From: AP-15 sp963772965 | Lineage (GTDB): Bacteria > Pseudomonadota > Alphaproteobacteria > ATCC43930 > CGMCC-115725 | Direction of reading: 5' to 3' | Assembly (NCBI GenBank): GCA_963772965.1 | Contig: CAVYZU010000004.1 | Span: 1 to 64,000, forward strand | Length of the DNA: 64,000 nucleotides | Shown: positions 1 to 9,925 of the stretch, one piece after another | How the letters are laid out: each line of letters opens with the position of its first letter | Numbering within the stretch: position 1 is the first letter of the stretch | Made by a program: the position numbers and the translations under genes | The notes under the pieces: model-generated | What the model was told of the DNA's origin: nothing | The model's database searches: none | Seen by the model: the letters and a program-made list of their open reading frames with translations, nothing else

Positions 1-141
1 ACGCTACAAGGGCGTTGAATATCCGACCACAAGCCAGCGGCCAAGGTACTGCGGGAGAGACGGCCGTACCGGAAACTAGACATAGGTCCTGATTTGGCAC
101 GCCGGCTGGCCACCTATTCGATCTGTGCGAGGGGTGGCGCC

Positions 142-572
142 ATGATGAAATCATATGCTGTTGTCGCCTTGGCGGGCGTGATGGTGCTAAGCGCCTGCGC
201 GCAGACACCGATGGGGGCCACCGTTCCGGTAATGCCGGGACCGAACAAATCGTTCGCAAATTTCCAAAACGATCAAGCGATGTGTCAGCGGTTCGCCCAG
301 CAGGCCGTGGCAGATCAGGCGCAGGGGGCTAATCTTCGCGGGCTCGGTACGGCGGCCCTGACAACGGCGCTCGGTGCCGGATTGGGCGGGGCGATCGGCG
401 GTGATCGGGCTGCAGGAATCGGTGCGGCAAGCGGCGCGATCGGCGGCGCAGGATTGCCGCGGCCGGATCTTCCAACGCGCAGGCGTCGATTCAAGCGCAA
501 TTCGACAACGCCTTTGCTGCTTGCATGTTTAGTCTCGGTAATACGGTGCCCGGCATGGGCGGCCCGCGATGA
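142..572 (+). pseudogene. glycine-zipper lipoprotein, frameshifted
   Basis: The N-terminus reads as a lipoprotein signal peptide, with a hydrophobic stretch ending in a lipobox-like LSAC about 18 residues in. It is followed by a Gly/Ala-rich glycine-zipper segment (repeated GxxxG-type spacing such as GAGLGGAIGG) typical of small outer-membrane lipoproteins. The frame breaks near base 455. In another frame the family-like tail resumes (SSNAQASIQAQFDNAF, then AACMFSLGN) and ends at a TGA at 570-572. I chose the ATG at 142 because it places the signal peptide at the start. This break is a -1 or +2 shift, unlike most in the window. No precise function is claimed. Confidence 0.6.
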
Positions 573-820
573 CTCCGGCCATAGACCCGGGCGAGGCTGC
601 AGTAACCGCACCCGAGCTCAATCGAAGTCATCAGACCACGGCGGACCTGCTGATTGGGACATTGGGCCCGGCCTTGAGATTAGAGGCTCACGCAAACCGT
701 GACGAGGGCGTTCAATATCCAACCACGGGCTTGCGCCCGCGGTGTAGGGAAAGTCGCAGTCTAAATCCTGCTTCCTGCGGGATGAAGTTCAATGGAGGGG
801 CAAGGAGTTTTGGTTGGGCA

Positions 821-1978
821 ATGCTGAACCTTAAGCTGCCTGCAGTCTGTGATGTTTCCGTGACGAATGTCTGCAATGCGGCATGCGGCTTTTGCGGTTT
901 CGCGTGAGACAAGACGCTCGCCGGCGCCGCGCGATACGTCGACCCGGGCGCATTTTTTCGAGCGCTGCCGATCCTGCGCCGGCGTGGGATTCGGTACATG
1001 ACGCTTTCAGGGGGGTGAGCCGCTGGTGCATCCCGACATCGTCCGCCTTGTTTCGCAGACCGCGGCGGCCGGCATATCTTGCGCCATCATTACCAATGGC
1101 TGGTTCTTGCGTCGCGATATCGCCTCGCTGGCAGCAGCCGGCCTCAACCGGCTGATCATCTCTTTGGACAGCGCCACGCTCGCGGAGCATGAGCGCAATC
1201 GCGGTTTGCCAGGGATTGGAGCGCCGTCTGGCCGACGGCATAGCGCGTGCGCGCGAGTGCGGCCTGCTGGTGCAGGCCTCGGTAACGGTCAGCCGTCTGG
1301 TCTGTTACGATGAGTTGCCGGATACGTTGCGGCACTTGGGGTTCGACGACGTCTCGTTTTCCTATCCGCGCCGCGACCCACTCGGCTCTACTTCCCTGGT
1401 TTACGGGGAGTCGGAGTTGGTCGACCTTGACCGCGATGAACTGCTCGGCGCACGACACGATCGGCCGGCTGAGGAAACAGTTTCCAGTGCTCAACCCCAG
1501 GGCGTCGCTCGCCGAAGTCGCGCGCTATGTCCGAGGCGAGCAACAATCGGTTCCTTGCATCGGTGGCTACAAATACTTTTATTTGGACTGGAACCTCGAT
1601 ATCTGGCGCTGCGAGGCCTGGAGCGAACCACTGGGTTCGGTTTTCGACCTCGATCACATTCCGGACCAGCGCGAACCTTGCAATGCCTGCATGATGGCCT
1701 GCTACCGCAACGCTAGCATGTTAATGCACGCCGCCGTCGTGACCACAGATGCCGCGCGGGCGCTAGCGGCCGGTGACATCGGAACCGCGGTGGGCTCGCT
1801 GTTCCAACGCAGCGTGGCGCAGTCGCTCTGGGCGTTGATCGAGCAGAAGCCAAAGATGCGCCGTTTGAGTTGTCGACAGAAGCGAACCATCGCCAACAAT
1901 GAGATCCTTGATCAATCTCGAAATCCAGTCGATTTATCATTTCCATCGCACCCCGCGGTTCAAACTTCGCCAGAATAA
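821..1978 (+). pseudogene. radical SAM/SPASM-like protein, broken by a stop and frameshifts
   Basis: The start at 821 gives a radical SAM cluster motif CxxxCxxC (CNAACGFC). An in-frame TGA at 905-907 follows, and the same frame then continues with sensible protein (DKTLAGAARYVDPGAFFRAL). Three shifts of the +1 class follow: in a six-G run near 1010, near 1215, and near 1448. The pieces assemble into a protein of about 380 residues. It has an SGGEP motif, an ITNGW strand, and a Cys-rich C-terminal region (CIGGYKYFYLDWN, then CNACMMACYR) like an auxiliary-cluster domain. The gene is either decayed or badly sequenced. The substrate is unknown. Confidence 0.7.
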
Positions 1979-2422
1979 ATTCTAAATCTATGAACGTCGG
2001 CGTCGATGTCTCGTCGAGGGAGACCCCGCTCTGGGTCCTCTGGTTGCTTCGACGGCGCACCACCGAGGAAATACCAGAAGCAGGTTGCCGCCAGCGAGTA
2101 CCGGGCCCACCAGGGCGACCAGCGCCCACCACCGCTGGCCCCCCGCGGACATTCCCGCGGCTGAGCAAGCTGAAGACTATAACACGACAATGTCCAGTAA
2201 CCTGCGACGCGGCCGGCACACCCACTGGGCGGTTTCCGGGAATTGAAAAATGTCGTGCCCAGTTCGCCGCGAAAGGATTTTTCCGCTGGGCCGCCATCCT
2301 TGCCATGTTGCTCGCGGGGCATGGACCCGCCTTATGCGTTGACCTACCTAACAGCCCTAAATCGCCATCGCCAGCAGTAACCTCGCCCCGGCGACACGCT
2401 CAAGAGCACCACGCAGTCCGCG

Positions 2423-2605
2423 AGCTTTGTCGGACGCGTCCAGGCGGTTCACACCGTCAACCCTCGTAGAGCGGGCGGACTTCCTGGAAAGAAGGACCTT
2501 TAAGGAGGGACAGAATGTCAAAACCTGCGACCTCCCGTTTGTCATCGAGCAGGGCACCTATCAAGCCGCGGTGGCCCAGGCGCAAGCCGCACCGGCGCCT
2601 GGGTC
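2423..2605 (+). pseudogene. RND efflux membrane-fusion protein, N-terminal fragment
   Basis: Two frames joined by one extra C near 2463 read FVGRVQAVHTVN and then VERADFLERRTFKEGQNVKT and FVIEQGTYQAAVAQAQA. This is the start of the lipoyl/hairpin region of HlyD-like periplasmic adaptors of RND pumps. The rest of the gene is absent: the frame runs into unrelated sequence after the AQAQA helix. No pump or outer-membrane channel gene accompanies it. It is a relic. Confidence 0.55.
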
Positions 2606-2745
2606 CCGGCGATCCCCGAGGCCGGCACACAAATGAACGGCCCCCTAGTTCTCGCCACCAATCCGGCCGTCGCCGTGGGTGCGGCTACCAGGAAATATCT
2701 CGATGATCTGGTGCTCGCTGCGCGCACAACTGCGCCGGGCTCACG
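2595..2745 (+). pseudogene. phage structural-protein-like fragment
   Basis: One frame reads GTQMNGPLVLATNPAVAVGA followed by ATRKYLDDLVLA. This resembles the short repeat (gain-of-strand, LxLxxxPxxxxxAATKxYVD) found in many phage tail-fibre and other virion proteins. It directly abuts the efflux-protein fragment, and no complete phage gene is seen nearby. I infer a relic of a prophage or mobile insertion. The assignment rests on this single motif. Confidence 0.3.
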
Positions 2746-2916
2746 CCCGACAGGAGCAGGTCTGGCGGGCCGAGGAGGCCGCCGGCCGCACCGTCGGGTT
2801 TGACTCCCAATGCTATTTGGCGATCGACACCGATTTGCTCGCGCTCGCCCAGGGCGAGGAGCTCGCGCAATGAGCCCAATCAATGCGCGGCCAATGAACG
2901 AGGGCTCGCCACTGCC

Positions 2917-3135
2917 ATGAAAACAATAATCCTCGCCCTAGCGCTCGGTGTGTCGGTCCCCGCTTTTGCCGGTGAGAGAACTGTTGCTGAGGCTACGCCC
3001 GCCTTGGATTGGAATATTTACCACGCGCGGGAGATCGCCTGCCGCGAGGCGGACCGCATCGCCGCCAAATGCGCACAGCAGCGCTGCGACGCGCAGACAT
3101 TGCGGCAGGCCCGGCGCGCGTGCTCGCCCCGGTGA
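2917..3135 (+). CDS. small exported hypothetical protein (72 aa)
   Basis: The ORF opens with a clear signal peptide (MKTIILALALGVSVPAFA) followed by about 50 residues rich in Ala, Arg and Cys (four Cys, spaced as possible disulfide partners). I do not recognise the family. It sits in a strip of gene fragments, so it may itself be a remnant. Confidence 0.35.
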   Translation: MKTIILALALGVSVPAFAGERTVAEATPALDWNIYHAREIACREADRIAAKCAQQRCDAQTLRQARRACSPR

Positions 3136-3489
3136 ACCTCGCGCACCACGAAGAGGAACGCGCACTGGGTGGCACTGCTGCGGCAGACGCTTTAAGGATG
3201 CGCGCCTCGAGCGCATGGAACGGCATCGAAAGCCGAACCGCCTATCAGGCGCCCGCCGGCGCCGCGTACCGTGCCGTTGCTTCCGCTCCGCTGAGACCCC
3301 AGCACGGCGCCGAGCCATAGTGTTTGCGGACTGTCGAGGCCGTAATCTTTCAGCGGGTTAATCGGCATGAAATGCCGCGGTAATATCCTCTTACCATCTG
3401 CCCCCGCTGGAGCGTTACGCGCTCGGCATCAGACTGGAAAACATCTTTGAATTCGAACGAGAGCGCCGTCGACCCGGAGCATTTCTGCT

Positions 3490-3688
3490 GGGGTCCGGAG
3501 CGTAAGGCCGTATTACTACTGGCGATTTATGTCGGTTTATTTTAGTCGGCCGAAGCGCGTGTAAACGCTATCTGATTTCGGACGAGGAACTGGTCGCCTG
3601 GCGCCGCGATCTCGACACCCACGGCTTGGCCGGGCTGCGCGCGACTACCTTGCAGCTTTACCGCAAACGAAACCGCAAAAAGGTCTAA
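3490..3688 (+). pseudogene. SciP/DUF1153-like regulator remnant
   Basis: The C-terminal half reads RYLISDEELVAWRRDLDTHG followed by LAGLRATTLQLYR. This matches the conserved end of the DUF1153 family, whose best-known member SciP is a small DNA-binding protein that antagonises CtrA in alphaproteobacteria. An upstream frame (PERKAVLLLAIYVG) corresponds to its first helix. Stops and frame changes lie between the two at about 3545-3575. The middle helix characteristic of SciP is degenerate, so this copy is probably non-functional. The family is essentially alphaproteobacterial, which supports the assignment of the window. Confidence 0.5.
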
Positions 3689-3695
3689 GAGATCG

Positions 3696-3941
3696 ATGCG
3701 CAGAGACATCACGGCTTGCGAACCAATGAAATCCTCGTTAGAGCAGATCCTTGCCGCCGCTGACGCCCTCGGCCCGCAGCCGCCGCACGTTGCGGTCGGC
3801 CGTATCCGCATCTTATGCACCGCGATCCTGGTCGGCAGCTACACCGACCGCCGCGCCGCTTTCGCGACGATCGGCGCTCTGGCGTTGGCCGCGATCACCT
3901 GGCTCGACCGGGGCAAACTGACGCCCAGGGTTGCTGGTTGA
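3696..3941 (+). CDS. hypothetical protein with one membrane segment
   Basis: This is an 81-residue ORF with one hydrophobic stretch near the C-terminus (FATIGALALAAITW). An alternative ATG at 3726 gives 71 residues. The size and topology would fit a holin-like protein, but no homology is recognised. It lies among degraded fragments and may not be a gene. Confidence 0.2.
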   Translation: MRRDITACEPMKSSLEQILAAADALGPQPPHVAVGRIRILCTAILVGSYTDRRAAFATIGALALAAITWLDRGKLTPRVAG

Positions 3942-5075
3942 AAAGTCGTTTCTTCACGGCCGTCCGTCCGGCCCGCGTCTAAAGGATTTTTTGGCTTTGG
4001 CGCAAAGTGCGGGTGGAACAGGGACGTATCCGGGACAGCGTCAGCCGAAAAAACTTATCCCGGTTTTTGTTATAGAGGCCGGCAACGGAGTGCGGTGCTT
4101 GCCCGGTCAACCCAGCTGCAATTCGCCGCCGCGGCCAAGGTCTCGCAGTCGGCGGTCATCGCACGCTCGGGGCGGGGCATCTGGTTGCCGACACCGATGC
4201 CAAGCTCTATCCGGCGCACGCCGGCAACCGCGACTGGCTCGACCGGCATCGCCGCGGCCATGCGTCAAACGGCCGGGCGCTGACGACTTACAGCCGCCGC
4301 ACGGCCGCCGCACCGTCTCTTGCCATGCCGGACGCCCAGAGCCCCGATCAATTGCGGGCTCTTGTCGACCACATTGGCAATGTGATTGTCGCCGCGCTCG
4401 GCCGCCGTGACGGCGGTCTGATCCCAGTGCTGCGCAACATCAGGAGCAGCTGGCCGACTTGCGCCGGGACTTCCGGCAACTGCTCGGCGACCAGGACGCG
4501 CCGCGTTTCAAAAATCTTGGCTCGTCGCTGAAGCGCACCGGTCATCGTCGCTTTAGGAGCTGTGGCCTAGCCCCGCCGAAATCCGCGATTTGGTCCACGC
4601 GATGGTCGGTAAGTGGACGTGGCCCCTCGCGACAGCGAAGTAACCGACATCGAGCGCGCCGATCATCAGCAGCACTATCGCCAGCCGGCGGGGGTGTCGG
4701 TCGTTGGCTAAGTTCATCTCTGACCCCTCGTTCCCACCCCGTGCAAATGGTCAGCGTCGGTAACAGCGAGATTTCATGAAGATGAAATTCCGGCAACCCG
4801 ATCAATTTCGAGTGCCGAAGCCTCGCGTTGTGCCAATCAACCGACGCTGCAATCTTACTAAAGCCCAGCAGGCGATGCTGCGCGCCGAAGGATTCGGCGG
4901 GGCTTCCCCGCATCAGTGCCATTGTGCCGGTGGGCGCGTAATATGGGCCCCGGCCCCACGCGTGAAGACGTCCATGGCACTTCAAGGCATTTTGGCATGA
5001 GCCGGGAGGCGATGGCGATTGCCCGGACCATGACCGCGGACCAGGACGGTTCGGTCACACACGAGGAGACTGCGT
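3942..5075. other. no recognisable intact gene; decayed sequence
   Basis: No frame gives a convincing protein. Short Ala/Arg-rich pieces change frame repeatedly. Around 4440-4530 a helical stretch (EQLADLRRDFRQLLGD) could be the tail of a phage-type protein, but I cannot name it. The last 20 bases carry the ribosome-binding site of the next gene. Confidence 0.4.
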
Positions 5076-5975
5076 ATGTCAGAGCGTCAACCTATGACGA
5101 CCCGACTGAAGACCTTGTTTGAACCGCCCGAATTATTTGTCTTGGCGGGCGGCATCAATCGCATTGGTGCAAAGATGGCGGAAGCGCTGGGCTATGACGC
5201 CTTCTACATGTCCGGGGGCAATACCTCGGCGCACCAACTGGGCTGGCCCGACTCCGGGACCAGTATGCGTGACATGGTGGACAACGCCCGGAAAATTGTC
5301 CTGACCGTGGAGATCCCGGTCTTCGCGGATGCCGACACAGGCTACGGTGATGCCATCAGTACGCATTACACCGTGCGGGAATACATTCAGGCGGGCATCG
5401 CTGGCGCCCACATCGAAGACCAGACGTTTCCGCCGAAATCCGGCCCCCGCCGCCGCTGTATCTCAATTCAGGAGATGGTCGGAAAGCTCCGGGCGGCGAT
5501 GGATGCCAAACAGGCTCTCGACCCGGACTTCGTGATCATGGCCCGGTGCGATCTCGGCGGCGTGCCGGGCGCCAGCTTTGCCGAGATTATCGAGCGCTGC
5601 CAGGCCTACAAAGCCGAAGCGCAGGTTGATGTCATCTGCCCCAATGGCTTGCGCACCTGGGAAGAAATTCAAGAGGCGATCCGCCTCATTCCCGGGCCCG
5701 TCGTCCCCCTCATTCCCCCCCATCTGTCGCCGTATCCTTCCTTACAGGCGCAGCAGGATGCCGGGGCCGCCGCGGCCTGGTTCCCCGCGCTGACCACCAT
5801 GGCAGGCTTGCAGGCTAACTGGGATTTCTTAAGTGATTTTCGGCAGCGAGGCACATTGGCCTTGGATTCGCTCCGTGCCCAGGCGGCTCAGAGCCCCTGG
5901 GGCGTCGCCAGCAATGGCCGCATTCTCGACGAGCCGCGTCTGCGCTCCATGGAGGAGATGTATCTTCCAGACTAA
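5076..5975 (+). CDS. isocitrate lyase/PEP phosphomutase-family enzyme
   Basis: This 299-residue protein has the alpha/beta-barrel signature of the superfamily that includes 2-methylisocitrate lyase, PEP mutase, carboxyphosphonoenolpyruvate mutase and oxaloacetate decarboxylase. The visible motifs are an early substrate-loop YMSGGNTSA, the metal-binding VFADADTGYGD, the GIAGAHIEDQ strand and IMARCD. Lyases usually carry a gating-loop motif K(K/R)CGH. Here the same place reads PKSGPRRR, so the catalytic Cys is absent. That argues against (methyl)isocitrate lyase activity and for a C-C hydrolase, decarboxylase or mutase activity. The start is supported by GAGGAG 7 nt upstream of the ATG. The gene stands alone between two non-coding stretches. 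Confidence 0.85.
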   Translation: MSERQPMTTRLKTLFEPPELFVLAGGINRIGAKMAEALGYDAFYMSGGNTSAHQLGWPDSGTSMRDMVDNARKIVLTVEIPVFADADTGYGDAISTHYTVREYIQAGIAGAHIEDQTFPPKSGPRRRCISIQEMVGKLRAAMDAKQALDPDFVIMARCDLGGVPGASFAEIIERCQAYKAEAQVDVICPNGLRTWEEIQEAIRLIPGPVVPLIPPHLSPYPSLQAQQDAGAAAAWFPALTTMAGLQANWDFLSDFRQRGTLALDSLRAQAAQSPWGVASNGRILDEPRLRSMEEMYLPD

Positions 5976-6636
5976 GGCTGGGAGACGCTGTCCCGGGCTC
6001 CCGGTGGCTTCCGGAGGGGTTGAGGAGAGAGGACTCCCTCGTGGTGCGAGCGCGCTGTTTTCCGTTTAATAAAGGGCGTCACCAAGCGGATTACTGCATC
6101 AGGTGTGGATTGCCGACCTTCGCCAATCCCATGGCGAACGGCTAGGTTGCGCCGATTTCGGCTATTCACGGGCCGCCGACGGAAACCGCATAGGCGACAG
6201 GCTCACACCATCAATTCTTCACTCCGCCCCCCGGGGCCGAAACCGTAGCAGGCGGCTTTTGGCTTCATCCGCTTACCAGCGCGCTGCGTAAGCGAGCATC
6301 TGATTAATTTTGTGACAAGTGTGAACTACCTCACAGACCGCACTTGGGTCCCGGGGAAGATCATATTTATCGGGAGACAATCTCCATATAGGCTGCCTTG
6401 ACGAGCGGGCCCCGCCAGAACGGAGAAGGACATGGAAGCATCTTCGTTGGTAACCGCCCCACCGGCGCCCCTACTGCAGAACGCCGTATCGGCGACGAGC
6501 TCGGGTTCCCCGCTCTCGATCGCGGCGACACGCAAGCGGCGTGATAGCTTGACCGCGCTGGTCGCGGGCGGAAGCTAGGTCGCCAGCGGATTGGATTTGG
6601 CGGGGCGGACCTAGGAAGCCTTGCGGGGAGGATCGC
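5976..6636. other. intergenic, no gene seen
   Basis: No ORF here looks protein-like on either strand. A GC-rich inverted repeat just after the preceding stop (around 5990-6002) has no T-run, so I do not call it a terminator. The final bases contain GGGGAGGA, a strong ribosome-binding site for the patatin gene. Confidence 0.5.
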
Positions 6637-7807
6637 ATGGGTCTCTCGAAACAGGACCATCTCGATCCCGCCAAGGGGCCGAAGCGCATTCTCGCCCTCG
6701 ACGGCGGCGGCATCCGAGGGATCCTCACGCTGCAGTTCCTGAAGACCGTCGAGACCCTGGTCAAGCAGCGCCTCGGGGACGACGCGTTGCTCTGCGACTA
6801 TTTCGACCTCATCGGCGGCACTTCGACTGGATCGATCATCGCGGCGGGCCTCGCCTGCGGCATGACGGTCGACGCGCTGCAGGACGCTCTACAGAAACAT
6901 CGGCGCGAGCGTCTTCCAGCCCGGCGGTTTAGCAAAGTTCCTTCCGGAGTGGTTCCGAGGCAAGCTCGCGCCCAAGTTCCCCTCCGAGCCGCTGCAACGG
7001 GAGCTCGACAGGCAGCTCGGCGCGGACACGACGCTCGACAGCGACAAGATCCGCACTGGCCTCATGATCATGACCAAGCGTCTGGATACGGGCAGCCCTT
7101 GGCCCTTGAACAACGGCGGACGCGGGAAATACGCGGCGCAGGACGGCGCGCTGCGTCTGACGCAGATCGTCCGGGCGAGCACCGCCGCGCCCACCTATTT
7201 CGCGCCGGAGGAGATCGTCATCCATTCACGCGACGGAACCGCCGTCGACGGGGCCTTCGTCGACGGCGGCGTCACGCCGTTCAACGATCCGGCGCTGCAG
7301 CTCCTGATGCTCGCGGCGCTGCAGGGCCACGGCTTCTGCTGGCCGACGGGCCGGGACCGGCTGCTCATCGTCTCGGTCGGCACCGGCCACTTCCGGCAGC
7401 CGCGCCCGGCGCATGCGATCATCGCCGACCCCGCGGCCTTGCAGGGCCTCGCCGCCTTGCTGTCGCTCATGGACGATTGCGAGCGGATGAACCGCGCCAC
7501 CCTGCAATGGCTGACGAACTGCCTGACGCCTTGGCTCGTCGACCGTGCGGTCGGCGACATGAAGCTTGACAGCCAAGCGGGGCCCCAGCTCGCCACCTAC
7601 GTCCGCTACAACGTGCTCTTGGAGCGTGATTGGCTGAAGAGCGAGCTCGGCCTCGATCTCGCCGCCGACAAGATCGAGCAGATCCGCAAGATGGACGATC
7701 CGTCGAACTTGTCCGATCTTGCCGAGTTGGGGCGCCTCGCCGCGGCGAAGCAAGTCAGGCCAGAGCATCTGCCTGCCGCCTTCGACCTGCCCAAGGCGCA
7801 GGCATAA
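6637..7807 (+). pseudogene. patatin-like phospholipase, one frameshift
   Basis: This is a lipid acyl hydrolase of the patatin family. It has the oxyanion motif DGGGIRG near residue 26, the nucleophile elbow GTSTG near 62, and the catalytic-dyad Asp in VDGAFVDGG. The frame breaks at about 6890 by one extra base: after ALQD the sequence resumes as LYRNIGASVFQPGG in the next frame and runs to a stop at 7807. Without the shift the protein would be about 389 residues, a normal length. It is the first gene of a same-strand set with SLOG-like, TRAFs-binding and TIR genes. Patatins of this type are membrane-damaging effectors in several bacterial immune systems. The shift may be a sequencing error. 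Confidence 0.8.
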
Positions 7808-7830
7808 GCAACGGAGGGGAGCGCGAGCCT

Positions 7831-8416
7831 ATGCCGGACACGAGCCCGGAGCCGCCCCGCAAGGTCGCGCTGTTCAGCGGCCACATGATCGATGCGCCCG
7901 GCCGCGAGAAGCCCGCGCTTTCCGCCCGACAAGGAGCCGATCGCCGCGCGGCGCGATCGCGGAAGCGCTGGCCGATCTCGCGGTCGGCCCCGCGGACCTT
8001 GCGATCTGCGGTGGCGCCTGCGGCGGCGATCTCCTGTTCGCCGAGGCGGCGCTCGCCCGCGGCGCGCGATCTCGAGCTCTACATTCCTTTCGATGAGGCG
8101 ACCTTTCTCGAAAAGTCGGTCGATTTCGCCGACCGACGATTGGCGCGCCCGCTATTTCGCCGCCAAGGTATCCGCCGTCCTTCATGTCGCCCCGAGCGAG
8201 CTCGGCCCGATCCAGGAGGGGGAGGACGCTTACGAGCGCAACAACCGCTGGATGCTCGCTTCGGCGCTCCGCTTCGGAGCCGACAAGGTCGATTTCGTCT
8301 GCCTGTGGAACGGCGAGGGCGGCGACGGGCCGGGCGGCACGCGCCACATGATGGACGCGGTCCGGAACCGGGGCGGCCGGACGCGCTGGCTCGATACGAC
8401 CAAGCTTTGGGGCTGA
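7831..8416 (+). pseudogene. SLOG-like nucleotide-binding protein, multiple +1 frameshifts
   Basis: Removing about four single-base insertions (near 7914, 7955, 8072 and 8130) restores one protein of about 193 residues. It starts MPDTSPEPPRKVALFSGH and contains a glycine-rich ICGGACGGDLLFAEA loop, the segment LELYIPFDEATFLEKSVDFA, and an end at KLWG. The Rossmann-like layout with GGACGGD resembles SLOG/LOG-type nucleotide-binding domains found beside TRAFs-binding repeat proteins. I assign the family by resemblance only. It begins 23 bp after the patatin gene and ends 42 bp before the next, so a single transcript is likely. All four lesions are insertions, which looks more like read error than decay. 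Confidence 0.55.
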
Positions 8417-8458
8417 GGCGGCGGCGGGAGAGCGTCGCGTCGTTGGAGGGGCGCCCGG

Positions 8459-9806
8459 ATGAAGCCGATCTGCTTCATGATCATGCCATATGGAAAGAAG
8501 GCGACGCAGGCCGAGGCCGGCCAGGGCGTCGCGACCATCGATTTCAACGCGCTGTGGGATCGCGCCTATGCGCCGGTGATCAAGGAGCTCGGCTACGATC
8601 CGGTCCGCGCCGATCAGGACGTCGGCGCGCTGATCATCACCCAAATGATCGAGCGGCTTTATTTCGCCGATCTCGTCCTGGCCGAAATGACCATCCCGAA
8701 CGGCAACGTCTATTACGAGGTGGGGGTTCGCCACGCCGCGCGAGAAAAGGGTTGCGTCCTGCTCGCGGCCGACTGGTCGAAACAGCTCTTCGACGTCGCT
8801 CAAATGCGCACCATCCGCTATCCGCTTGCCGACGGGGACGTCGGCGAGGCCGCGGCGCAAGCGATCCGCGCGGCGATCAAGCCGAAGATCGAGGCTTTGG
8901 CGAAAGGCGGGTCGCCCGTCTTCGAATCGATCAAGGGCTACCCGTCCGACGTCGATGAAGCCGACGCTTCGACCATGAAGGAGGTGATGGCGGACATGGC
9001 CGCGTTCCAGGGGCGAATCCGCGCGGTCCGCGCGCAGCCCCTCTCCCAGCGGATGCCGGCGGCGAAGGCTTTGGCGGACGAGGCCTGCCAGCCGCCGACG
9101 AGGGCCTCGACCGCGCTCGCCGTCATCCGGCTCTTGAAGGATTCGGCCGACACGACGGATGACTGGACGTGGCTCACCGATTTCGTCGCCCGGCTGCCGG
9201 CGGACATCGCGAGCCTGGAGGAGGTCCGGGAGACGAACGCCTTCGCCCTCGCCAACGCCGGCAAGCCGATCGAGGCAATCGCCAAGCTCGAGGAGCTGAT
9301 GACCCTGTCGGGGCCGACGCCCGAGCGGCTCGGGCTGCTCGGCGGCCGCTACAAGCGGCTCGCCGCGAAAGCGGCGACGCCGGCCGATCGGCTGGTCTAT
9401 CTGAACAAGAGCATCGACGCCTACGAGCGCGGCATGGAGATCGATCTCAACCAATATTATTGCTCCAGCAATCTCCCCCGTCTCTACCTGCAGAGGAACC
9501 GCAAAGGCGACCGGGAGCGGGCGGTCGCAGTGTCGCAAATCGTGGTGGCGGCCTGTGAGAGAGCAAAGAAGCGGAAGCAGGCGGACGAGTGGCTGCGGCC
9601 AACGCTGCTTGGCGCCGCCTTTCGACGCAGGCGACGCCGACAAAGCCGAGGAGCTGGCGACCAAGGTCTTGGCCGAAGGGGCCGCGCGCTGGAAGCTCGC
9701 AACCACGATGAGCGATCTTGAGTCGACCGTGCTCCTGGTCCAGGACCCGGACACCAAGAACCGCCTGGCGGCGGTGCTGGAGACCCTCAAGACGGCGGTC
9801 GCTTAG
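8459..9806 (+). pseudogene. TIR/NDT-like plus TRAFs-binding repeat protein, one late frameshift
   Basis: The first 130 residues form a small alpha/beta domain. It starts ICFMIMPYG and carries RADQDVGALIITQMIERLYF, ADLVLAEMT and NVYYEVGVRHA. This pattern is shared by nucleoside deoxyribosyltransferase-like and TIR-like nucleotide-processing domains; the Glu in YYEVG is the candidate catalytic residue. The rest is helical-repeat sequence of the MAP3K TRAFs-binding (DUF4071) type, including LERGMEIDLNQYYCSSNLPR-like text near 9430-9480. One extra T in a TTT run near 9620 throws off the last 60 residues, which resume as FDAGDADKAEELATKVL and end at 9806. I infer a nucleotide-cleaving or sensing component working with the neighbouring patatin. 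Confidence 0.65.
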
Positions 9807-9925
9807 GCGCTCGCGAGACGACCGGGCGACACTCTCATTCCGAGGGACGCGGGTGTCTGAGTCACATGCATTAGCAAAATCTACAAACCACCTGTCGGAC
9901 TAGCCTCAAAAATAAAGTCTGCGCC

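Noticed and set aside
905..907. TGA after a Cys-rich motif as a selenocysteine codon
   Set aside because: No SECIS-like hairpin follows, the residue is outside the Fe-S motif, and the gene has other lesions.
5985..6010. Terminator after the PEP mutase-family gene
   Set aside because: The inverted repeat is not followed by a T-run.
7874..9790. 638-residue open frame on the minus strand
   Set aside because: It is the shadow of the SLOG-like and TRAFs-binding genes; composition is Arg/Ala/Leu-rich with no family features.
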